A stretch of DNA of 38,313 nucleotides from an uncultured Spartobacteria bacterium. Its GTDB lineage: Bacteria > Verrucomicrobiota > Verrucomicrobiia > Chthoniobacterales > Terrimicrobiaceae. A program made the position numbers and the translations under genes. Below, in pieces: positions 10,027-18,002 of this stretch; the stretch's first letter is position 1, and each line of letters starts with the position of its first letter. The notes under the pieces were generated by a model. The model worked only from the letters and a program-made list of their open reading frames with translations. It had not been told where the DNA came from and ran no database searches. The DNA lies in NCBI GenBank assembly GCA_937890535.1, contig CALBXK010000313.1:1-38313 (forward strand). Reading direction: 5' to 3'.

Positions 10027-12366
10027 TCAATCATTGGGCAGTTCTAAGACCTTCAGGTCATCGATCCAGATTTGGCCGTTTTGCAAATTCTTGGTTGACA
10101 GCCAGGCATCAAAGTAGCGCGCGCTTTCCTCTTCGGGCAGGTCCGGGGTGGAAAACGCGATGCGGGTCGTTTGCCACTCGGAGCCTTCCATTTTCTCCTT
10201 CGGAAGTACGATCAACGCTTTATAGGGCATGAGCTTCTTTTCGTCTTTAACCTCGTCCCGCCAGCAAAGAGCGAGGGTGACAATCGCATTCGCCGGAAGG
10301 TTCTCGGACTTCGCGGTGTACTCCAATAGATAATTCTTTCCGCCACCCAGCTTAACCTGCCAGAGGGCGAGGGTGCTCGCGGTGGCGTTGTCGCCGAGTC
10401 CTTTTTTCCACGCCTTGATTTTCAAAGATCCCGGTTGTTCGTTCCCTTGATCCGGGTCCCAAGGCAGGCCTTGGATCTCCTTCCGAGACACCCAGCCCTC
10501 GGGACCATCCGTAAAATGCTTTTCGAACACCGGAACCGCTGCGTCGGATTCGATTGGCTCCACTTCTCTCGAAGTCATGGCCGCTATCGCGCTTTGGTAG
10601 CGGAGGATCGGAACCCGTTTGGCAAACTGCTCACGGAGCAGCTTCGCCCGCTTGATCTCCGCCTCGGTGCCGGCGGACGCGACGGCCTTGTCCAAAAGCT
10701 CCAAAGAACGGTTAATATCCTCTGGCCTCACTCCCGCCAGATAACCATTCTGATTGAACATCAGATACAAACTGTTGCTGGATCCGAACCAAGGCGTTTT
10801 TTGCACCCGGGTGGACCAAAAGGTGTTCCAAATCTCATAATACTCGACCAGGAACCCCGCCGCTTGAGATCCGACAGCTTTTTCGCACCAGTCACCCATC
10901 AGGTCCCGTGTGTTTAGTCCCGGATTCCATATCAGACGGGTCAGCGCGTAAACCATAGGGGCACTCAGCAGGCCGCTTTCTATACCCCGTAGACGGGTTT
11001 CGGCATAGTATCCGATGGTTTTGTGCTCCCTGACAAACTCCAGATATTCAGCCAATATTTCCGGATAGATCAAAGGGATCTCATAAGCTCCGAGCCAAAC
11101 GTAGTCATAGACACCCATATGCTTCACTCGTTGGCTCCACGGTTCGAATCGGGAGATGAATTCCTTCCGCCTGCGAGCATCGACCCATTGAAGCGACTCC
11201 CAAGTGAAATAAGGAACCACATTGTCGGGCACAGCGACCTCTTGCGGCGGGTCTATCAGTTCGCGATAAGCGAGCGTTCCCAAGATCTTTTCAGGATGGG
11301 ACATTGCCACCCGCGAGGCAATGCGGTCAACCCAGCGGTAGTATTGGTCGGAATTATTATCGAATCCAAACGCGTTAATCTTTCCCTCCCTTGCTTTCTC
11401 GCATTTCGGACCATGACAGTAGCTTTCGCCATCGCCATCGGACACGCCAAGCGAAACCGATTCATATCCGGGATTCTCATCAAAGAACTTGACCAGCTTT
11501 TCGCCCAATGCGTCGGCAAGCCCGTTGGTGGTAAAGCAAGGATGCCAATTGGACTGGTTGATCCTGGTTGGCAGGCGCCGCTCTCCCTCAATCAGCGGAA
11601 AATATTCCGGATTCGATTTTGTGTAAGCAATATCAACCAGCTTCGAGATATTATGGTGAAACTCGATCCGGCTGTGGATCCGGCTGCGTCGGGTCCATTC
11701 TGTGCCTTCGTCAGAATCCTGCCACCGGAACAACCGTGAGGTGAAAGCCGGTTCCTGCGTCACCTTCCCATCAACCGCCAGTGAGTCCAACCCAGGAACG
11801 CACTCCCAGTCCTTTCCCGGATACAGCCAGCGCACCCCAACGAAACGCTCAAGAAACTCATAAACCGCATATTCAGTTCCCAAGGGACTTCCTCCGAGAA
11901 GAATGGCACGGTCCGGGCGGACGGCGCAGATGACAAACCCGCTTGAATCCTTCAAGCCCTCCAGCAATCGAAGTTCCTGCGCGAACTTTGTCGGCCCAAC
12001 GTGAATCTGCGTCCTTCCCGCCGGCACCTCGCTTTCCCGGTAAATGTCGAATTTTGCCTTGGTGCTGAGATGGAGATAATGCGCCAAAATCTCCGCTGAG
12101 GCCCGCGATGAACTCTTCCAGTGCGAGTGACCCTTAAACTCAATCCATGGCGGCTGTGTTCTATCTGCTCCAGTGGAGTCATCGGCATCCGGCACCACAA
12201 GGACCGCCTCGGCTTGTCCGTCCGCGACGATCTTCACAGACACCGGAACCGCCGTGCGATCCCCAGCCCCCCGCGAGTATGCGGTCGCAGCCAGAATCGA
12301 GAGGCAAAACGCGGCAACCAGCCCTGAAAGTCGAGGTCTAACCGAGAAGCAAGATGATGTTCTCAT
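10027..12366 (-). CDS. Secreted DUF4838 domain protein (alpha-glucuronidase-like fold family) with C-terminal carbohydrate-binding-like domain
   Basis: 779-aa ORF with signal peptide (LVAAFCLSILAATAYSRG). GTEYAVYEFLERFVGVRWLYPGKDWECVP, LGVSDGDGESYCHGPKCEKA, NQYYRWVDRIASRVA-like DUF4838 signatures. C-terminal beta-rich region resembles a CBM. Confidence 0.8.
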   Translation of the reverse strand: MRTSSCFSVRPRLSGLVAAFCLSILAATAYSRGAGDRTAVPVSVKIVADGQAEAVLVVPDADDSTGADRTQPPWIEFKGHSHWKSSSRASAEILAHYLHLSTKAKFDIYRESEVPAGRTQIHVGPTKFAQELRLLEGLKDSSGFVICAVRPDRAILLGGSPLGTEYAVYEFLERFVGVRWLYPGKDWECVPGLDSLAVDGKVTQEPAFTSRLFRWQDSDEGTEWTRRSRIHSRIEFHHNISKLVDIAYTKSNPEYFPLIEGERRLPTRINQSNWHPCFTTNGLADALGEKLVKFFDENPGYESVSLGVSDGDGESYCHGPKCEKAREGKINAFGFDNNSDQYYRWVDRIASRVAMSHPEKILGTLAYRELIDPPQEVAVPDNVVPYFTWESLQWVDARRRKEFISRFEPWSQRVKHMGVYDYVWLGAYEIPLIYPEILAEYLEFVREHKTIGYYAETRLRGIESGLLSAPMVYALTRLIWNPGLNTRDLMGDWCEKAVGSQAAGFLVEYYEIWNTFWSTRVQKTPWFGSSNSLYLMFNQNGYLAGVRPEDINRSLELLDKAVASAGTEAEIKRAKLLREQFAKRVPILRYQSAIAAMTSREVEPIESDAAVPVFEKHFTDGPEGWVSRKEIQGLPWDPDQGNEQPGSLKIKAWKKGLGDNATASTLALWQVKLGGGKNYLLEYTAKSENLPANAIVTLALCWRDEVKDEKKLMPYKALIVLPKEKMEGSEWQTTRIAFSTPDLPEEESARYFDAWLSTKNLQNGQIWIDDLKVLELPND

Positions 12367-12403
12367 CTTTGAATGTTTTTATAGACTCAGATTGCATCCG
12401 TCA

Positions 12404-12432
12404 AATAAAAATCAATATGAATGGTTTTTATT
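12404..12432 (-). promoter_or_regulatory. 29-bp dyad, candidate operator copy 2 (plus strand AATAAAAATCAATATGAATGGTTTTTATT)
   Basis: Same length and dyad layout as copy 1 at 9825. It sits 38 bp upstream of the DUF4838 start codon, as copy 1 sits relative to the listed pilin ORF start. Confidence 0.6.
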
Positions 12433-12642
12433 TATTAACTTCCGCGCTTGTGAGGCCCTGTATTTCTTCGGAACACTACTAAAACCACCCTTATAATAAA
12501 ACAATTTGATTGATTTTTCTTCAAGGCTGGCCGTCCTCCTGCGTTGGCAGGTCGGCCGTTAGCAGACGGTTGAAAAAGCACGAAACGAAAAATCGCTGAA
12601 GAAAAGGGAAAGGATTGTTCTTTAATTCTCGCACAGCGACCC

Positions 12643-13317
12643 TCAATCAGTTTTTAGCTGCATGAGGCGTTCCAGTCTGACCCGTTGCTCTTCGAGTTGA
12701 GCGGGGTTCTCGACGGGCGGCACGAAAAACTGGGGTTGAAAGGTACAGACAATCTTGCTGAACGGGAGCGGGATCATGAAGCGATCCCAGGTTCCCAGTC
12801 GCCAACACTGCCCGCACTCGACCGAAACCGGCTGGATGGGCAGGCCGGTTCTTTGGGCGAGGAAAATCAGACCCGGGTTGAGTTGATAGCGCGGTCCTCG
12901 CGGTCCGTCGGGAGTGATCACCACATCGAAGCCATCCTGGATTTCCCTCATCAGCCCACGGGCGGCGGCCGAACCCTGGCGTGAACTGGATCCGCGCACG
13001 GTGCGGATTCCAAATCTTTCTAAAATCATGGTCAGCAGGGTGCCCTCGCCACTGGCACTGGAGAGGCCCACCAGTCCCCTGCGTTTTCCATAGTACAACT
13101 TGAAAAGCATCGGCATCGCAAACAGACGATTGTGCCAGAACGTGAAAATGCATCCGCCCGATGGCGGATTGTCTAAAAAGCCAGACTCGTCCACGGTCCG
13201 CACCCTCAGAGTTTTGTTGATTGCAATGATAAATCCGCTAACGAACCACGCTAAAGTACGCGCCTTGAGCCGGAGGCCCGCAATTTTGAATTCGGGTTCG
13301 TCGATAGTACCAAGCAT
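12643..13317 (-). CDS. DUF374-type lysophospholipid acyltransferase family protein
   Basis: 224-aa ORF. IFTFWHNRLFAMPML, SASGEGTLLTMILERFGIRTVRGSSSRQGSAAARGLMREIQDGFDVVITPDGPRGPRY. Confidence 0.88.
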   Translation of the reverse strand: MLGTIDEPEFKIAGLRLKARTLAWFVSGFIIAINKTLRVRTVDESGFLDNPPSGGCIFTFWHNRLFAMPMLFKLYYGKRRGLVGLSSASGEGTLLTMILERFGIRTVRGSSSRQGSAAARGLMREIQDGFDVVITPDGPRGPRYQLNPGLIFLAQRTGLPIQPVSVECGQCWRLGTWDRFMIPLPFSKIVCTFQPQFFVPPVENPAQLEEQRVRLERLMQLKTD

Positions 13318-13485
13318 AGCGGTGGGCTGCTCAATATCTCCCTTGGCTCCTCCGGTTTCGAGTCATTTCAGCGATAACTGTTTCAAGTCATAGAAACCAT
13401 GGCGGGTCCGGCGCCGAATCGGGACGGCTTGTTTTTGTTTGGGGGAGAATATCAACCACAATCTGAAAGCGACGGCATTGAGGAA

Positions 13486-13924
13486 TCAGCGGGCCGTCCG
13501 TGAAACCTTCGAAGCCAAGCTTTTGGCGCCCGTGCCCATCTCGGGCAGGACGCAGTCTCCAATTACGCCTGGCCGTCCGTCAAGCGTGGTCACTCCTCCG
13601 ATTTCTGGGTCTACCTGAATCCATTTTTTCGATCGAGATCGATCCGTCTTCGACCTTCCATACCGACTCTTTTCCCGTACCGACGTAGAAGGGTTTCCGG
13701 TGCATGAAGGATAGAAAGACGTGGGTTTCAACCGGCGTCGGACTGACAATGTGAGACACCGAAAAGGCCGCATGCTCTCCGCCTCCTTCGGATGGATTCT
13801 TATCCAAAATGAGCAAACTCTTGAACAGTTCATCCGTCGACTCGGCGGTCATGCCATCTGCAGATACCGTCACCCGAAAATGTCCCCCGACAACAACCTC
13901 ATTCGCGTCCTTGGTCGCAGCCAA
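13486..13924 (-). pseudogene. Orphan, probably frameshifted gene fragment
   Basis: ORF 13580..13924 (AATKDANEVVVGGHFRVTVSADG...SVWKVEDGSISIEKMDS) looks protein-like until about 13620. The overlapping frame 13486..13833 then gives a plausible tail (WIQVDPEIGGVTTLDGRPGVIGDCVLPEMG). No convincing start codon or RBS. Confidence 0.35.
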
Positions 13925-13932
13925 AGAATAAA

Positions 13933-14504
13933 CAACGTTTGAGTCCAGTCACGCCCTGCCGAGTGCGCGCTCCAAAATCAGGTTAAAGGTTTGAATGTTC
14001 ATGGCAATTTCGAGTCCCGGTGGGCAGGGGGTCGATCGGCGACGTCTTGTTATACCCGTTCCCACTCTGCGACGTGTCCTGCGGTTATGATGAATATCGG
14101 ATGTGCCTGGGGGGTCGAAACCCATTTCAGTTCTCGGTAGCGACTTCGGTCGCGTTTCCACAGCTTTCGGAGAAGATGGTCGAGTTCAAACTCAAGTTGC
14201 CCTGATGTGACGAACATCTTCTTTCGGACTCGTCCGCGGGCAATCTTCGCGGCGTCAAAATTGTAATTCCGCTGGATGGCTTCGTTAGAAACTTCGCTAA
14301 GATAGGTTGCTATAGCTGCGACAGGCGTCTTCGTGCTGCGGAATCTGGTGAGCTGCGGATGATGCAAATAACCATTTGTTTGGCCTCTAATCACCTTCTG
14401 AGCAAGTAGTCCCTCGCGCCAAAGAGCGACGAGTCCTTTCGCGTCAAGATAGCTGGGGTGGAGCGACCATAGTCTCACTGCGCTTTTCGGCTGAATTGGT
14501 ATAA
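13933..14504 (-). mobile_element. Candidate integron gene cassette (pyrimidine dimer glycosylase plus attC)
   Basis: Core sites GTTATAC (minus strand, 14505-14499) before the gene and GTATAAC (14055-14049) at its stop. Putative downstream core at 13936-13926. Closing the circle at G^TT gives R'' GTATAACAA and R' TTGTTATAC, an exact reverse complement. Confidence 0.55.
14050..14478 (-). CDS. Pyrimidine dimer DNA glycosylase/endonuclease V-like protein (GTG start)
   Basis: 142-aa ORF. MRLWSLHPSYLDAKGLVALWREGLLAQKVIRGQTNGYLHHPQLTRF matches the small pyrimidine-dimer glycosylase family by recognition. Stop codon TAA lies inside the GTATAAC core. Confidence 0.75.
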   Translation of the reverse strand: MRLWSLHPSYLDAKGLVALWREGLLAQKVIRGQTNGYLHHPQLTRFRSTKTPVAAIATYLSEVSNEAIQRNYNFDAAKIARGRVRKKMFVTSGQLEFELDHLLRKLWKRDRSRYRELKWVSTPQAHPIFIITAGHVAEWERV

Positions 14505-14591
14505 CAGGGACATTTATCGGCGGATCTGCTGAAATTGTCCAGCCGCTTTATAGTTCCCAGTTTTGCAGACTATCATGCAAAAGAATGGAAA

Positions 14592-15090
14592 ATGAGCCTG
14601 GAAAATCAATTGCGGGAGAAGATTCGAGTTCTTCAGTATAGCCTACGCACGGAGGAGTCGTATGTGATGTGGTACCGGCAGTTCGTGCGATTTCACGGAC
14701 TGGAACACCCTGGGGGATGGGGGCCCGTGAGGTCGAGGCATTCTTGACGCATTTGGCGGTCAACCGGCGGGTTGTGGCGGCGACGCAGAATCAGGCCCTC
14801 GATGCCTTGGTTTTTCTCTACCGGCAGGTTTTGGATCGCGAGATTGAGGGTATTGATGCGAAGCGGGTCAAGGAGTCGCGGCGACTTCCTGTGGTTCTGG
14901 CGGTGGAGGAGATTAGCAAACTGCTCGGAGTGCTCGATGGCGAGGAAGGTGTGATTTGTCGATTACTCTATGGGTGTGGGCTGCGGGTGACGGAATGTCT
15001 GAGGCTGAGAGTAAAGGATCTGGATGTGTCCGGTGGAAAGATCGAGGTGCGAGAAGGCAAGGGCAACAAGGATCGCGTGCTCACCATCTG
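14592..15090 (+). pseudogene. intI: Integron-type tyrosine recombinase (IntI-like), frameshifted and 3' truncated
   Basis: [40 protein letters not shown], then a frameshift at about 14712-14717, then [38 protein letters not shown]...RLLYGCGLRVTECLRLRVKDLD...KGNKDRVLT. Similarity ends at about 15090, before the catalytic HxxR and Tyr. Confidence 0.8.
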
Positions 15091-15143
15091 CACCCCGAGG
15101 GACCGGGGTGGCTACAAATTACAGGGTTTTGTCTTTGGCCGAA

Positions 15144-16373
15144 CTAAAACAACATCATGGCGGGATTTTCAACCAGCTTGCGCAGGGTCGATAAGAATTC
15201 CGCCCCGACAGCCCCATCGACAACCCGATGGTCGCCGCTCAAGGAGATGTTCATCCGCTGGCCGACCACGATTTCGTTCTTGGCATTGACGACCGGCTTT
15301 TTGCCAATGGCCCCGATGGCGAGGATGGCCGCTTGCGGAGGGTTGATGATGGCGAAGAATTGTTCGATCCCATAGGCACCGAGATTGGACACCGTGATGG
15401 TGCCGCCTTGGAATTCTTCGGGCTTGAGTTTCTTGTCCCGGGCGCGAGCCGCAAGATCCTTCACTCCGGCGCTGATCTGCTTGAGGGACATCTTGTCGGC
15501 ATTCCGCAGGACGGGGGTGACGAGGCCGTCCTCGACCGCCACCGCGACGGAGATATGGACACCGGAATGTTGGATGATGGCATCTCCGCCCCAGGAGGCG
15601 TTGACAAAAGGATGGGTGGCCGTGGCCCGGCCAATGGCGAGAAGCACAAAATCGTTGACCGTGAGTTTGGGTTCGCCGGCGGCTTCGTTGGCATCATTGA
15701 ATTCCTTGCGAATCCGCATGAGCGGTCCGGCATCGACTTCAATGGAAAGGTAGAAATGCGGAGTCTGCTGCTTGCTGGCCACGAGGCGGTCGGCAATGAT
15801 TCGTCGCAGGTTGGAGAGCGGGATGCTCTGATCGCCTTCCCCCATCTGGGCTTCAATCTTTGGGGACATTGCGGTCGAGGTCGGGATCGAGGTCGCCCCG
15901 CCCTTGTCGGGAACATCCTTTGCCACGATGCGATCTCCGGGTCCGGTGCCGACGAGACCCTGGAGGCTCACGCCCCGCGCTGCGGCAATTTTTTTCGCGA
16001 GGGGGGACGCCTTGATGCGATCCGATCCCCCGGTGGATTTTCTTTTTTCCGTGGGTCCGGAGTTTTTAGGCGCCTCTGGCTTTTTATCCGTCGATGGCTT
16101 TGGGTCCTCCGCGGCTTCGAGATCTTCGCGGGTTTCGCCATCAGCCAAAATTAGGGCAATTTTGGATCCCACCGGAGCCTTGCCACCCGCTTCCACATAG
16201 ATTTCCTCCAGGATTCCATCATCAAAGGCCTCCATTTCCATGGTCGCCTTGTCGGTTTCGATGTCAGCGAGAATGTCCCCCATGGCGATGGTGTCGCCTT
16301 TTTTCTTCTTCCAGCTAGCGATGGTCCCTTCGGACATCGTGTCGCTCAGTTTTGGCATGGTGATTACAGGCAT
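15144..16373 (-). CDS. pdhC: Dihydrolipoamide acetyltransferase, pyruvate dehydrogenase E2
   Basis: MPVITMPKLSDTMSEGTIASWKKKKGD...DKATMEMEAFDDG lipoyl domain; catalytic GDHRVVDGAVGAEFL. Start taken at the internal ATG rather than the listed 16448. Confidence 0.94.
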   Translation of the reverse strand: MPVITMPKLSDTMSEGTIASWKKKKGDTIAMGDILADIETDKATMEMEAFDDGILEEIYVEAGGKAPVGSKIALILADGETREDLEAAEDPKPSTDKKPEAPKNSGPTEKRKSTGGSDRIKASPLAKKIAAARGVSLQGLVGTGPGDRIVAKDVPDKGGATSIPTSTAMSPKIEAQMGEGDQSIPLSNLRRIIADRLVASKQQTPHFYLSIEVDAGPLMRIRKEFNDANEAAGEPKLTVNDFVLLAIGRATATHPFVNASWGGDAIIQHSGVHISVAVAVEDGLVTPVLRNADKMSLKQISAGVKDLAARARDKKLKPEEFQGGTITVSNLGAYGIEQFFAIINPPQAAILAIGAIGKKPVVNAKNEIVVGQRMNISLSGDHRVVDGAVGAEFLSTLRKLVENPAMMLF

Positions 16374-16467
16374 GATGGAAAATGAGGAGTACCGAAGACG
16401 GAACGAATTGACGAACCCAAAATGCTTCGCTCGCGGATCATCCCGCAAATTATTGGAAGGCAGGTGG

Positions 16468-17442
16468 TCAGCAAACTTCCCTCACCTTTTTGATCACCCG
16501 ATCCGGAGTTGGGAGTTGCAGGGGTTCAAGGGCCGGTGAATAGATCGCCGGGGCGTCGAGGGAACACACTCGTCCCACGGGACCATCGAGTTCGTCGAAG
16601 GCCTTTTCCATGATCAGGGAGGAGATCTGAGCGGATACGGCGCAGAACGGTTTATTTTCATCGACGAGGACGACGCGGTGGGTCTTGCGGACGGATTCCA
16701 AAATGGCATCTTCGTCCAGAGGACGGATCGATCGCAGGTCAATAACCTCCGCGCTGATATCATGTTCCGCCTCCAGGGTTTTCGCCGCCTTGAGCGCCGT
16801 GAGCACGGCACGGCCGTAGGCGATCAGGGAGACGTCGGTGCCTTCGCGCTTGCAGTCCGCCTTGCCCAGAGGAATGAGATATTCCTCGGTCGGCACCTCA
16901 CATTTTTCGCCGTAGAGGAGGGTGTTTTCCATGAACATCACCGGATCATTGTCGCGGATGGCGGTCTTCATGAGACCCTTGGCATCATAGCCGGTGGCGG
17001 CAGTGACGACCTTGAGTCCGGGAATGGCGGCAAGCCAGCTTTCCGGGGTGTGGGAATGGGTCGCTCCGACGTTGGTGCCACCATTGGCAGGACCCCGGAT
17101 GACGATCGGACAGTTGATGAGCCCGCCGCTCATGTAACGGATCTGGCCGGCGTTATTGATAATCTGGTCGTAGGCCACCGCCGCGAAACTCCAGAACATA
17201 AGTTCAATGACCGGGCGGATCCCCAACATGGAGGCCCCGATACCCATCCCGATGAATCCCGCCTCGCTGATCGGGGTGTCCACCACCCGCTTGTCACCGT
17301 ACTTTTTCCAAAGTCCGCGGGTGACCTTGTAGGCTCCGTCATATTGGGCCACTTCCTCGCCCATGAGGACGACGTTCGGGTCGCGTTCGATCTCCTCAGC
17401 AAAGGCTTGGTTCAACGCTTCGCGGTATTCAATGAGTGGCAT
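16468..17442 (-). CDS. pdhB: Pyruvate dehydrogenase E1 component beta subunit
   Basis: MPLIEYREALNQAFAEEIERDPNVVLMGEEVAQYDGAYKVTRGL, DTPISEAGFIGMGIGASMLGIRPV. Confidence 0.95.
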   Translation of the reverse strand: MPLIEYREALNQAFAEEIERDPNVVLMGEEVAQYDGAYKVTRGLWKKYGDKRVVDTPISEAGFIGMGIGASMLGIRPVIELMFWSFAAVAYDQIINNAGQIRYMSGGLINCPIVIRGPANGGTNVGATHSHTPESWLAAIPGLKVVTAATGYDAKGLMKTAIRDNDPVMFMENTLLYGEKCEVPTEEYLIPLGKADCKREGTDVSLIAYGRAVLTALKAAKTLEAEHDISAEVIDLRSIRPLDEDAILESVRKTHRVVLVDENKPFCAVSAQISSLIMEKAFDELDGPVGRVCSLDAPAIYSPALEPLQLPTPDRVIKKVREVC

Positions 17443-17501
17443 GATGGGAAAGTCGGAGGTGGGATGTCGGATGTCGGAAGAAAAAGCCTGTGTCGCTCAG
17501 T

Positions 17502-18002
17502 CTAGTGGAGACAGCCTAAATAGATCTTTGTTTTCTTGGCGTAAGAGGTGGGAGCCCAGTCTTTGAAACGTGCGGATTGGGCTTTGGCCTCCCCGGCGGA
17601 TTCGTAGATGCCAGCGATCACGATATAGTAGCCGGGCCGGAATCCGTCGTATCCATCAGAACGTTCGATGGAGAGATAGGGGGTTTCCTTCTCCCCAATC
17701 AGGGTCTCGTTGTAACGCCGGGCGACGTAGTTTCCGGCAAAAACTTCATCGTCATAGCTGTCCGGATAGATCAGGCCCCGTTTTTTATCGAAGATTCGAT
17801 CCTCCATGGAAAACGGCAGCCCACTCGCTTTGGCGATCTTTTCTGCATCGTCGCGAGCGTCAGCGAAAGACGGGTAAGCCGACAAAATCGCCACCCAGCG
17901 ATTCTCGACGAATTCGTTCTCTTGCGCAGTCGCCCCGGAGACTGCCACGACCAAGGCCAAAATGGACAGACCCCAAGTTCCTCGGAAAGTGCCCCTAGTC
18001 AT
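17502..18002 (-). CDS. Secreted SPOR-like hypothetical protein inside the PDH operon
   Basis: Internal start MTRGTFRGTWGLSILALVVAVSGATAQ (signal peptide), then two sporulation-related-repeat-like units (RWVAILSAYPSFADARDDAEKIAKASGLP; GYYIVIAGIYESAGEAKAQSARFK). ATG overlaps the E1-alpha stop region. Confidence 0.65.
   Translation of the reverse strand: MTRGTFRGTWGLSILALVVAVSGATAQENEFVENRWVAILSAYPSFADARDDAEKIAKASGLPFSMEDRIFDKKRGLIYPDSYDDEVFAGNYVARRYNETLIGEKETPYLSIERSDGYDGFRPGYYIVIAGIYESAGEAKAQSARFKDWAPTSYAKKTKIYLGCLH

Noticed and set aside
13330-13580. Search for a second attC behind the orphan fragment
   Set aside because: No core-site pair matching GTTTATT/AATAAAC or GTTRRRY/RYYYAAC was found at a reasonable distance, so no second cassette is claimed.
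15228-16154. 308-aa plus-strand ORF
   Set aside because: Antisense to the E2 (pdhC) gene, whose domains are unambiguous.
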